Part shown: positions 1 through 5,848 of the stretch, one piece after another
Layout of the letters: each line of letters starts with the position of its first letter
How positions within the stretch are numbered: position 1 is the first letter of the stretch
DNA from: RGIG1995 sp045658315
GTDB lineage: Bacteria > Bacillota > Clostridia > Oscillospirales > CAG-272
Direction of reading: 5' to 3'
Assembly (NCBI GenBank): GCA_045658315.1
Contig: JAZOUV010000098.1
Location: 1-9,445 of the forward strand
Length of the DNA: 9,445 nucleotides
Made by a program: the position numbers and the translations under genes
The notes under the pieces: generated by a model
What the model was told of the DNA's origin: nothing
What the model saw: only the letters and a program-made list of their open reading frames with translations
Databases searched by the model: none

Positions 1-513
1 GAAAACAAGACCATTGGGCAGTATATGGCAGAACACCAACACGACACCCATGCAACACCGTTAAAGCAGTATTTTAAGACCGTTATTGATTGGGTTGAAT
101 TAACTTTCCCGAAATACAGAGCAAAACTTATGAAAGGGTTAAATTGGGGTATTCTCTACAACGAATACGGAAACAATGTTTATGACCCTAACGAGTTGGA
201 AAACGAAATTAACCGTCTTTTGCAAGAAGATGATATAACAAAGCAAAAAGGCATTTATGAATATCTGTTAAGTGGTAAGACCAAAGAAAAGGCATTGTCA
301 ATCAGAGCATTTACCGATAACGAAAAAATGACAATGTATGAAAGACAAAAAGGTGTTTGCCCTATGTGTAAGGCAGAAGGCAAGGACATTGTTTGGTCAT
401 TTGAAGATATGCACGCTGACCACAAAACACCGTGGTGCAAGGGTGGGCATACCACACTTGATAACGGTCAAATGCTTTGCCGGGAACACAATCTTCAAAA
501 ATCGGATTTATAA
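1..513 (+). CDS. DUF262-type HNH endonuclease, C-terminal part (5' end outside window)
   Basis: The reading frame is open from base 1 to a TAA stop at 511-513, so the 170 visible residues are the C-terminal part of a longer protein; an in-frame ATG at 25 is probably internal. A helical segment (about residues 20-90) leads into a zinc-supported HNH nuclease domain: C120-x2-C123, D140-H141 in 'HADHKTPW', G148-G149, N155, and C160-x2-H163-N164. From memory of the family, proteins with this C-terminal half usually begin with a DUF262 (ParB-like nuclease/NTPase) domain, and relatives such as GmrSD act as modification-dependent restriction enzymes. That N-terminal half is not visible, so the DUF262 assignment and any defence role are inference. 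The gene converges on the dehydratase gene, separated by an inverted repeat. A plain HNH homing-type nuclease is the alternative. Confidence 0.8.
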   Translation, partial: ENKTIGQYMAEHQHDTHATPLKQYFKTVIDWVELTFPKYRAKLMKGLNWGILYNEYGNNVYDPNELENEINRLLQEDDITKQKGIYEYLLSGKTKEKALSIRAFTDNEKMTMYERQKGVCPMCKAEGKDIVWSFEDMHADHKTPWCKGGHTTLDNGQMLCREHNLQKSDL

Positions 514-519
514 AATTAT

Positions 520-559
520 ACAGCAGTGTACATCGGTTTTTTCCCGTGTACACTGCTGT
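520..559. terminator. Inverted repeat between convergent genes, probable bidirectional terminator
   Basis: The 13-base arms at 520-532 (acagcagtgtaca) and 547-559 (tgtacactgctgt) are perfectly complementary. A further CGG/CCG pairing (534-536 with 544-546) closes a small loop. It sits 6 bases after the stop of the HNH gene and 4 bases after the stop of the dehydratase gene on the other strand. The T-tracts on both sides are poor, so termination is inferred from stem strength and position. Confidence 0.6.
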
Positions 560-563
560 TATT

Positions 564-1427
564 CTAAAATAATTTACACAAATCGGTTAATATATCGCTC
601 GGTAACATTGCACGTTCCGACAGTCTTTCAGCACACATATCGGCAGATAGTCCGTGAAGAAATACTCCGCATTTTGCCGCATCAAACGGCTTCATTTCCT
701 GTGCACAAAACGAGGAAATCATTCCTGCAAGCACATCTCCGCTTCCGCCTTTTGCAAGTCCCGAATTGCCCGTCTCGTCATTAACTGCCAAACTACCGTC
801 GGGCGTTGCAATATAGGTTATATGTGATTTCAAAACAACGTAACAATTATATTCCTCGGCAAAACGTAATGCCGTTATGATTGGAGATTTGGCAACATCG
901 TTTCGTGTCTTACCGCAAAGCCGTGACATCTCTCCGTGATGAGGAGTAATTATGGGCGGTTTCTTTGCCATTTTTATCAGCTCGGGACATTCCGATAGTA
1001 TATTCAAGGCGTCTGCATCAATAACAAGCTGACATTCAGCCTCGCTTATTATCCTTTTTACAAGTGTACGTATATCGTCGTCTATCGCCAAACCACACCC
1101 AAGCAAAAGTGTAGTACAGTTTCTTGCCTGTTTCAAAACGGTGAGTCCGTTAGAAGCGGAAATTGTTCCGTTTTCGCTTTCACTCAAAGGCAAAAAAGTA
1201 CATTCGTGCAAAGCTGCCCCAACTGTTGTTATTACTTTTTCAAGCGAAGCCAAAGTAGCTATTCCCACACCGCAACGAAGTGCCGCCGCACAGCTTAGAT
1301 ACGCAGCCCCCCTGTAATATGTGCTTCCGCAAACAGCAAGGAGTCTGCCGTAATCGTGTTTTGAGCTTTCTCTCTTTCGGTTAGGCAACAGAGATAATAC
1401 TTCTTGTTTGGTTATAGCAACAGACAT
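564..1427 (-). CDS. nnrD: ADP-dependent (S)-NAD(P)H-hydrate dehydratase
   Basis: Repairs the damaged cofactors NADHX and NADPHX by ADP-dependent dehydration back to NAD(P)H; ribokinase-like fold, cytoplasmic. In 287 residues it shows the family landmarks in order: 'HDYGRLLAVCGS' (24-35), 'GAAYLSCAAALRCGVG' (40-55), 'DADAL' (137-141), 'TPHHGEMSRL' (161-170) and 'GLAKGGSGDVLAG' (223-235), whose D231 is the expected catalytic aspartate. It is a stand-alone dehydratase, like Bacillus YxkO, with no fused NnrE epimerase domain. I start it at the ATG at 1427, preceded by AAGGGTGA at suitable spacing. An in-frame GTG four codons earlier lies inside that ribosome binding site. The upstream Nudix gene stops only one base before this ATG, so the two are probably translationally coupled. 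Stop codon TAG. Confidence 0.93.
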   Translation of the reverse strand: MSVAITKQEVLSLLPNRKRESSKHDYGRLLAVCGSTYYRGAAYLSCAAALRCGVGIATLASLEKVITTVGAALHECTFLPLSESENGTISASNGLTVLKQARNCTTLLLGCGLAIDDDIRTLVKRIISEAECQLVIDADALNILSECPELIKMAKKPPIITPHHGEMSRLCGKTRNDVAKSPIITALRFAEEYNCYVVLKSHITYIATPDGSLAVNDETGNSGLAKGGSGDVLAGMISSFCAQEMKPFDAAKCGVFLHGLSADMCAERLSERAMLPSDILTDLCKLF

Positions 1428-1428
1428 A

Positions 1429-1986
1429 TTATATTTCACCCTTTTGTTTCAGCACCCAAGTCTTTAGTATTGCTGCCTGTGTCTTGCCGTCGGGCATATT
1501 TCCGTCAAGTATCATCTGAACGGCATCTTCAAGAGGTATCTTTTCACTCGTCAGAAACTCGTCGTTATCAAGGTGGATATTACCCTGCTTTAATTCTGTT
1601 GCAAGATACATATACAAAACCTCGTCCATAATACCGGGCGAAGGATAAAATACTCCGAGAGGTATTATTTTTTCTGCCGTATATCCTGTTTCCTCGGATA
1701 ATTCTCTTATACCGCAATCAAGCGGGTCTTCATTTTTTTCTAATTTCCCGGCAGGAACTTCTTTTACAATTTTTCCGTACGGATATCTGAACTGATTAAC
1801 GAATACAACCTCGTTTTTATCTGTCAAAGGAACGATACACACACCGCCGTTTTTTCTTACAACCTCGCGGTATGCGGTATGTCCGTTTGCCAATTCAACT
1901 TCGTCTTTCTCGATTGTTACGATTTTGCCAGAATATTTTACTTCTCCGTCAATCTTTTTTTCAAAAAGCATATCTTTCATATCCAT
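1429..1986 (-). CDS. nudF: Nudix hydrolase, ADP-ribose pyrophosphatase type
   Basis: Predicted to split ADP-ribose into AMP and ribose 5-phosphate, removing a reactive product of NAD turnover. The 185-residue length suits the family. A complete Nudix box (G-x5-E-x7-REL-x-EE-x-G-Y) occupies residues 80-102, preceded by 'EVPAG' (76-80). P117 in 'FYPSPG' lies about 15 residues after the box, where the ADP-ribose subfamily has a signature proline. 'VNQFRYP' (63-69) is also typical of this group. The ATG at 1986 is preceded by GAGGTG with a 7-base spacer, and a sigma-A-type promoter lies just upstream. It is the first gene of an operon with the NAD(P)HX dehydratase. Substrate preference among nucleotide-sugar diphosphates cannot be settled from sequence, so the symbol is by resemblance to NudF/YqkG. 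Confidence 0.88.
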   Translation of the reverse strand: MDMKDMLFEKKIDGEVKYSGKIVTIEKDEVELANGHTAYREVVRKNGGVCIVPLTDKNEVVFVNQFRYPYGKIVKEVPAGKLEKNEDPLDCGIRELSEETGYTAEKIIPLGVFYPSPGIMDEVLYMYLATELKQGNIHLDNDEFLTSEKIPLEDAVQMILDGNMPDGKTQAAILKTWVLKQKGEI

Positions 1987-2005
1987 ATCATTTCACCTCT
2001 ATCTA

Positions 2006-2034
2006 AGTATATCATAGATTTTCATACAATTCAA
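2006..2034 (-). promoter_or_regulatory. Sigma-A-type promoter of the Nudix-nnrD operon
   Basis: Read on the minus strand: -35 TTGAAT (2034-2029), a 17-base spacer, then -10 TATACT (2011-2006) with an extended TG one base upstream of it. Transcription would start about 15 bases before the Nudix start codon. A short hairpin sequence (2036-2052) abuts the -35. Confidence 0.75.
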
Positions 2035-2035
2035 T

Positions 2036-2052
2036 GTTTTGCGAAGCAAAAC
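2036..2052. repeat. Small perfect hairpin abutting the Nudix promoter -35
   Basis: GTTTTGC (2036-2042), loop GAA, GCAAAAC (2046-2052): a 7-bp perfect inverted repeat one base upstream of the -35 hexamer of the Nudix operon. It could be an operator half or a chance hairpin. No U-tract follows on either strand, so it is a poor terminator. Confidence 0.35.
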
Positions 2053-2084
2053 TAAAATCTTGACAAGTTTCGAGAATAGAACAA

Positions 2085-2124
2085 AAAGAAACGACAACTT
2101 TCTGTCGAAAATTGTCGTTTCTTT
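2085..2124 (-). terminator. Intrinsic terminator of the tRNA-Lys gene
   Basis: Arms 2085-2097 and 2112-2124 pair over 13 bases (aaagaaacgacaa with ttgtcgtttcttt), with extra pairing inside the loop. On the minus strand the stem begins one base after the encoded CCA end and its 3' arm runs into T-rich sequence. It isolates the tRNA from the Nudix operon downstream. The T-rich right arm could also serve the plus strand. Confidence 0.8.
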
Positions 2125-2125
2125 C

Positions 2126-2201
2126 TGGTGCTCCATCGGAGAGTCGAACTCCGGACACCTTGATTAAAAGTCAAGTGCTCTACCTTCTGAGCTAATGGGG
2201 C
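2126..2201 (-). tRNA. tRNA-Lys (anticodon UUU)
   Basis: A 76-base cloverleaf including an encoded CCA (2128-2126). Acceptor GCCCCAT pairs with ATGGAGC, discriminator A73. D stem GCTC/GAGC. Anticodon stem CTTGA/TCAAG with loop CTTTTAA, giving anticodon UUU. Variable loop GTGTC. T stem CGGAG/CTCCG with loop TTCGACT. All stems are perfect except acceptor pair 3-70, which is C·A (bases 2199 and 2132). It has its own consensus promoter and terminator, so it is a monocistronic tRNA unit. The mismatch is discussed as a finding; the rest of the molecule looks functional. Confidence 0.95.
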
Positions 2202-2236
2202 ACATATTTATTATGCTCGTCAAATCAAGCTTTAAT

Positions 2237-2265
2237 ATAATATCACACAATATTTTATTTGTCAA
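2237..2265 (-). promoter_or_regulatory. Strong sigma-A-type promoter of tRNA-Lys
   Basis: Minus strand: consensus -35 TTGACA (2265-2260), 17-base spacer, -10 TATTAT (2242-2237) preceded by TGA. It lies about 36 bases upstream of the mature tRNA 5' end, leaving a short leader for RNase P. Confidence 0.85.
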
Positions 2266-2288
2266 TACCTTTTTGTGTTTTTTGTAGG

Positions 2289-2316
2289 TTTAATTGTTCC
2301 TTTTTTATGGAATAAT
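2289..2316 (+). promoter_or_regulatory. Weak candidate promoter for the DUF421-DUF4363 pair
   Basis: AATAAT (2311-2316) preceded by TGG, with a poor TTTAAT (2289-2294) 16 bases upstream. It is the best -10-like element in the gap before the DUF421 gene, but the -35 is far from consensus. A different sigma factor or an activator could be used; nothing here decides it. Confidence 0.3.
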
Positions 2317-2339
2317 AACAAAAAACAACGAGGTCATAT

Positions 2340-3017
2340 ATGTACACATTATTTTTTAGAACGATTATAACTTATATCCTTCTTGTCAGTGCTATGCGGT
2401 TTATGGGGAAAAGACAGCTCGGCGAGCTGGAATTATCCGAGCTTGTAATAACAATGCTCTTATCGGAGCTTGCTTCTATCCCTATAGCAGACAATACAAT
2501 CCCCCTTACGTTTTCGCTTGTTCCAATCATCATTCTTATTTCTCTTGAAGTAATTATATCATATCTTGCAATAAAAAACCGCAAGGTAAAAAAGCTTATC
2601 GGAGGAAGTCCCAGCATCATAATCAACAAAGGAAGACTGTGCAAAAAAGAAATGGCAAAAGACAGGCTCAGCCTTGACGAGCTTATGTCTCAACTTAGAT
2701 TAAAGGATATATCCGACATATCCGACGTTCAATATGCCATACTCGAAGAAAACGGGCAGATTTCCGTTATACCCAAAATACACGCCCAAACGGTAACTCT
2801 TTCCGATCTCAACATAAGCAAAGACGAAAAAGGTATTGTTCATACCGTTATTGCCGACGGCCAGATAAGCGACTTCAATCTTCAAATCATAGGACACAAC
2901 AGAAAATGGCTGTTTAATCAGCTAAAAAAACGCAAGACCCGCCTTAATGAAGTCTTCCTTTTTTCTGTTGACGATGCGGGGAACATCAATCTTATAAAAA
3001 ACGGAGAGACAAAATGA
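2340..3017 (+). CDS. DUF421 (YetF-like) membrane protein
   Basis: An inner-membrane protein of unknown biochemical role. Three predicted membrane segments occupy roughly residues 3-20, 33-50 and 54-77. Between the first two is the family signature 'GKRQLGELELSELV' (23-36), followed by 'LLSELAS' (40-46). After the membrane part comes the soluble DUF421 domain: 'GGSPSIIINKGRL' (88-100), 'LSLDELMSQLR' (110-120) and 'YAILEENGQISV' (132-143). At 225 residues it is the usual size for YetF-type proteins. ATG with a GAGG ribosome binding site 6 bases upstream. Its last codon overlaps the DUF4363 gene as ATGA, indicating coupling. In Bacillus, DUF421 proteins are linked to spore membranes (the 2Duf protein of high-heat-resistance spores); applying that here is inference. 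Confidence 0.9.
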   Translation: MYTLFFRTIITYILLVSAMRFMGKRQLGELELSELVITMLLSELASIPIADNTIPLTFSLVPIIILISLEVIISYLAIKNRKVKKLIGGSPSIIINKGRLCKKEMAKDRLSLDELMSQLRLKDISDISDVQYAILEENGQISVIPKIHAQTVTLSDLNISKDEKGIVHTVIADGQISDFNLQIIGHNRKWLFNQLKKRKTRLNEVFLFSVDDAGNINLIKNGETK

Positions 3018-3382
3018 AAACAATTATTATTCCTGTTATACTGCTTATCGCGGCAATAGTTTTTGTGATTTGGTCAGGTGTAAGCGTCGATAATTCGCTA
3101 AAAGGACTGATAGAACAAACAAAAGACCTGCCTGACGAGCCTGACAAAAATACGATTAAGGCTATAGAGAAAATCGAAAAGCATTGGAACAAGCACAAAG
3201 AACTCTATTCCGCAGTCATAAAGTTTGATTTCGTATATAATTTTTCAAGAGAAATATCTGCCGCAAAAGCGGGCGTAGATGCAGAAGACGCAGGCACATA
3301 CCTATCTGCAAAAAAATCTATGCTGAATATTCTTGAATATATAAAAGACGTTCAAGAACTCAGACTCGACAATATTATATAA
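3014..3382 (+). CDS. DUF4363-like small membrane-anchored protein
   Basis: 122 residues: an N-terminal hydrophobic segment (about 4-22) after 'MKT', then about 100 residues of charged, mostly helical sequence with 'HWNKHKELYSAVIKFDF' (57-73) typical of the family. The anchor has no lipobox cysteine, so I read it as a single-pass membrane protein with an outward-facing helical domain. The start ATG overlaps the DUF421 stop by four bases (ATGA), with GGAGAG upstream inside the DUF421 gene. From memory, DUF421 and DUF4363 genes are recurrent neighbours in Clostridia, which supports a shared complex or process; function is unknown. A terminator follows the stop codon by four bases. Confidence 0.82.
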   Translation: MKTIIIPVILLIAAIVFVIWSGVSVDNSLKGLIEQTKDLPDEPDKNTIKAIEKIEKHWNKHKELYSAVIKFDFVYNFSREISAAKAGVDAEDAGTYLSAKKSMLNILEYIKDVQELRLDNII

Positions 3383-3386
3383 ATAA

Positions 3387-3417
3387 GAGTGCACAAGGGA
3401 TATACCCAAGTGCACTC
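3387..3417. terminator. Bidirectional terminator between convergent operons
   Basis: Stem GAGTGCAC (3387-3394) with GTGCACTC (3410-3417), a symmetric AA/AA internal loop, then GGG/CCC closing an ATATA loop. It lies 4 bases after the DUF4363 stop and 20 bases after the lipoprotein stop on the other strand. The T-rich tails are only moderate on both sides. Confidence 0.75.
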
Positions 3418-3437
3418 TCGATAATTTTACATTAACT

Positions 3438-4478
3438 TTAAGCTACGGCTTCTGTCTCTTCTCCTGCGGCAGAAATATCGGTCATCCACTCTTCCATATT
3501 TTCGCCGAGGAAGGTGTTCTTCCAACGTCCGTAAAGAGGATTAGTCCACGCTTCGCCGTTAATCTTGCAGGATATAACCAACGCTTCAACACGTTCTATT
3601 GATGCACATTCCTGCGAAAGAGAATAACCAAGGTCGCCTACCCAATATGCACCGGCTTCAACGGAAAGATCGGTCAAAGATATCTCCTGAACATAGTAGC
3701 TGTCAGTATCGGTCATACCCTTTAGCTTAACAGGTGTTCCGTCTGCCGTAAAGCCTGCGTAAGCAACCGTAATTTCAGACAGTGTAAAAGCAGTGTTATT
3801 CTTAATATCCGTTATAAGCATAATTCTGCCGTCTTCTTGAGGATACAGGCCTGACTCCATTGCAACTGCGTTCTGTTTTACAATTTGTGTCTTAAGATCG
3901 TCATATTCGAGCTTAAGCTCATCAACCGTAGGAGCAGGAAGCTTCATATAGTCTTCCAAATCCTCGCCGTTAAAATACTTGCCCCATTGCTCATACAAGG
4001 GATTCTCCCAAAGAGTACCGTTTGCCTCGTAGGACATAACTATCGCTTCAACGTAATTTATGGTCAAAGCACTCGATCTTACCTCAAGTCCCATATCGGC
4101 ATACCATCTCTGAGAACCGGCGATAACCAAACCTTCCATATCCGTTTCCACAACGTAATACGCATTTCCGTCTTCGTAATCAAGAGTAACGGGATGACCC
4201 ATGCTATCCCAAGCCGCAAAAGCAATTTTGATCTTTGAAAGCTCAAAAGTCGTATTATTCTTAACGTCGGCAATAAGCATATTTGAAGCTCCCTCCTGAA
4301 CAAGAAGCTCAGCATCAAGGGCTATCGCATTTTGCTGATTAAGAGATTTTCTGAAATCTTCAAAATTAGCTTTTTTCTGTTCGGGGGACTCTATAAGGTC
4401 TCCTAAGTCAGATACCCCGCAAGAAGCAAGGGATAAAACCATTGCCAAACACATAAAAAACAAAAGTATTTTTTTCAT
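3438..4478 (-). CDS. Lipoprotein with two tandem DUF5780-like domains
   Basis: 346 residues with a lipoprotein signal peptide: 'MKK', hydrophobic core, lipobox L17-A18-S19-C20. The mature protein contains two copies of one domain, about residues 38-178 and 189-332. Matching landmarks are 'QNAIALDAEL' / 'QNAVAMESGL', 'IADVKNNTTFELSKIKIAFA' / 'ITDIKNNTAFTLSEITVAYA', and 'WENPLYEQW' / 'WTNPLYGRW', each followed by 'GE(D/N)(L/M)E'. The beta-rich 'D-[VI]-K-N-N-T' and closing 'W-x-NPLY' pattern resembles DUF5780, from memory and not certain. I start it at the ATG at 4478, with AGAGG 6 bases upstream, because it gives a proper signal peptide. A GTG at 4514 overlapping the previous stop would add 12 residues and spoil it. 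It is the last gene of the DivIVA operon, 32 bases after the regulator. Surface binding or adhesion is possible but unproven. Confidence 0.82.
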   Translation of the reverse strand: MKKILLFFMCLAMVLSLASCGVSDLGDLIESPEQKKANFEDFRKSLNQQNAIALDAELLVQEGASNMLIADVKNNTTFELSKIKIAFAAWDSMGHPVTLDYEDGNAYYVVETDMEGLVIAGSQRWYADMGLEVRSSALTINYVEAIVMSYEANGTLWENPLYEQWGKYFNGEDLEDYMKLPAPTVDELKLEYDDLKTQIVKQNAVAMESGLYPQEDGRIMLITDIKNNTAFTLSEITVAYAGFTADGTPVKLKGMTDTDSYYVQEISLTDLSVEAGAYWVGDLGYSLSQECASIERVEALVISCKINGEAWTNPLYGRWKNTFLGENMEEWMTDISAAGEETEAVA

Positions 4479-4510
4479 AATTTTCCTCTTTCTAAAAAAT
4501 AAATTATCAA

Positions 4511-5314
4511 TCACTGCTGCATTTCTTCCAACAGTTTTTTTGCTAAGTTCGAAAATTTATAAGCATTTTCATAATCACGAAGTTCTCTGCAACATATTTC
4601 ATATTCGTTGCATACGGCATATTCAAAAGGAACGCCAAGCTCTTTTTCTTTAAGTAAACTCTTAAGCACGTCAACAGCCTCGGTATACTTTCCCTCTTCG
4701 GAATAACTCTTCGCTTTATTCAATTCGTGAATAATCGCTCGCTTCGATGAAGTGTTGTTAAAACGGTCAATAAGATACTTTCTTTCTTCCGTCTTGAGTT
4801 TGGTCTGCTTTAGATATGGTGTTATAGAAGAAATAACCGCCTCGAGCATTTCATTCTTCAGCTTTATCCCGTCCGACGAATAAACCGACCTTGATGCATA
4901 TTTTATAGCGGTATCGCCATACTTCAAGGCCTGTCGTAATTTGCCCCTGTAAAAGTTGTCATAAGCCTTTTTTATATAACATTCCGCCAAAATGATACAA
5001 GCTTCATCGCAGTTTTCAGCCTCTTCGGAACAAAACTCAATACACTTGTCATATTCGCCGTTTTCAAAATTGGATTTCAGAAGCGGCAGCTTTCGTGTAA
5101 GAAAATATGCCTCTTTGTTATCCCTCTCCGAAAAAAGTATTCCTGCATCTACACCTAATTTGTCGGCAATATACAATGCAGTTTGAAGGGAAGGCATTGC
5201 CAGTCCGTTTTCTATCTGGCTAAGCATATTTCTAGTTATAAAATCGCCGGCAAGCTCTGCCTGCGTCATTCCCGCATTCAGTCTTGCCGAACGAATTTTT
5301 TCACCAAGCTTCAT
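4511..5314 (-). CDS. XRE-family transcriptional regulator with TPR-like C-terminal domain
   Basis: 267 residues. Residues 5-60 form an XRE/Cro-type helix-turn-helix: 'IRSARLNAGMTQAELA' (7-22), then 'TRNMLSQIENG' (27-37) as the recognition region, then 'PSLQTALYIADKLGV' (41-55). The rest is all-helical with TPR-like units around 67-95, 105-140, 193-222 and 231-264. This layout is shared by RRNPP-type peptide-sensing regulators (Rgg, PlcR, NprR), but also by many regulators with unknown ligands; no peptide gene is obvious. Start ATG at 5314 lies 3 bases after the fumarase stop, with GGAG about 11 bases upstream inside that gene. Downstream is the tandem-domain lipoprotein, its likeliest target or partner by position. 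DNA target sites are not identifiable with confidence. Confidence 0.87.
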   Translation of the reverse strand: MKLGEKIRSARLNAGMTQAELAGDFITRNMLSQIENGLAMPSLQTALYIADKLGVDAGILFSERDNKEAYFLTRKLPLLKSNFENGEYDKCIEFCSEEAENCDEACIILAECYIKKAYDNFYRGKLRQALKYGDTAIKYASRSVYSSDGIKLKNEMLEAVISSITPYLKQTKLKTEERKYLIDRFNNTSSKRAIIHELNKAKSYSEEGKYTEAVDVLKSLLKEKELGVPFEYAVCNEYEICCRELRDYENAYKFSNLAKKLLEEMQQ

Positions 5315-5317
5315 ATA

Positions 5318-5848
5318 TTATTTAGCTCCGAAAAGCGATCTACCCTGTGAATCAATACCTACGTATAAGGGGAAGTTCTCGATTTCAAGTCTCTTTACGG
5401 ACTCACAGCCGAGGTCTTCAAATGCAATGATATCAAGCTTCTTTACACAATTTGCCGCAAGTGCTCCCGCACCGCCGATAGCACAAAGATATACGCACTT
5501 GTTTCTTATAATAGCATCGATAACAGCCTGACTTCTGTTACCCTTTCCTACCATGCATTTAAGTCCCAGGTCCATAAATTCGGGTGCAAAAACGTCCATT
5601 CTTGTTGAAGTTGTAGGTCCGCATGAGCCGATAGGCATACCGGGCTTTTCAGGAGTAGGTCCTGCGTAGTAAATAGTGGCATTTTTAAGTTCAAAAGGCA
5701 ATTCCTTGCCCTCGTCTATAAGAGCTTTAATTCTTTTGTGTGCGGCATCTCTTGCTGTGTATACCACACCCGAAAGTAATATTTCCTCTCCGCATACAAG
5801 TTTGTCTGCCCACTCGGCAATATTTGCCGTGTTGTAAGATTTAGTCAT
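5318..5848 (-). CDS. Class I (Fe-S) fumarate hydratase beta subunit / C-terminal domain protein
   Basis: The C-terminal half of two-subunit class I fumarases and L(+)-tartrate dehydratases, which interconvert fumarate and malate with a 4Fe-4S cluster held by the alpha subunit. The 176 residues show 'YYAGPTPEKPGMPIGSCGPT' (60-79), continuing 'TSTRMD' (80-85), then 'GKG' (101-103) and 'GGAGALAA' (125-132), all typical of the beta subunit. A very strong ribosome binding site (TGGAGGAGAA) precedes the ATG at 5848. The start overlaps the end of the DivIVA-like gene by 8 bases. No alpha subunit gene lies next to it, which is unusual: alpha normally sits directly upstream, where the DivIVA-like gene is here. 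It needs an alpha partner elsewhere in the genome to be active. Fumarase versus tartrate dehydratase cannot be told from this subunit alone. Confidence 0.9.
   Translation of the reverse strand: MTKSYNTANIAEWADKLVCGEEILLSGVVYTARDAAHKRIKALIDEGKELPFELKNATIYYAGPTPEKPGMPIGSCGPTTSTRMDVFAPEFMDLGLKCMVGKGNRSQAVIDAIIRNKCVYLCAIGGAGALAANCVKKLDIIAFEDLGCESVKRLEIENFPLYVGIDSQGRSLFGAK

Noticed and set aside
338..784. Plus-strand open frame of 148 codons
   Set aside because: It overlaps the HNH gene in another frame, the inverted repeat and the antisense end of nnrD; composition is not protein-like and no family is recognisable.
1995..2005. Repeated string cacctctatct, also near 7631
   Set aside because: It is mostly an antisense ribosome binding site in one place and a terminator arm in the other; the 11-base match looks like chance.
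2126..2201. tRNA pseudogene
   Set aside because: Only one pair is mismatched; the anticodon arm, T arm, encoded CCA, promoter and terminator are all intact.
4479..4514. GTG start at 4514 for the tandem-domain lipoprotein
   Set aside because: It overlaps the regulator's stop codon and would place 12 charged residues before the signal peptide; the ATG at 4478 has a good ribosome binding site.
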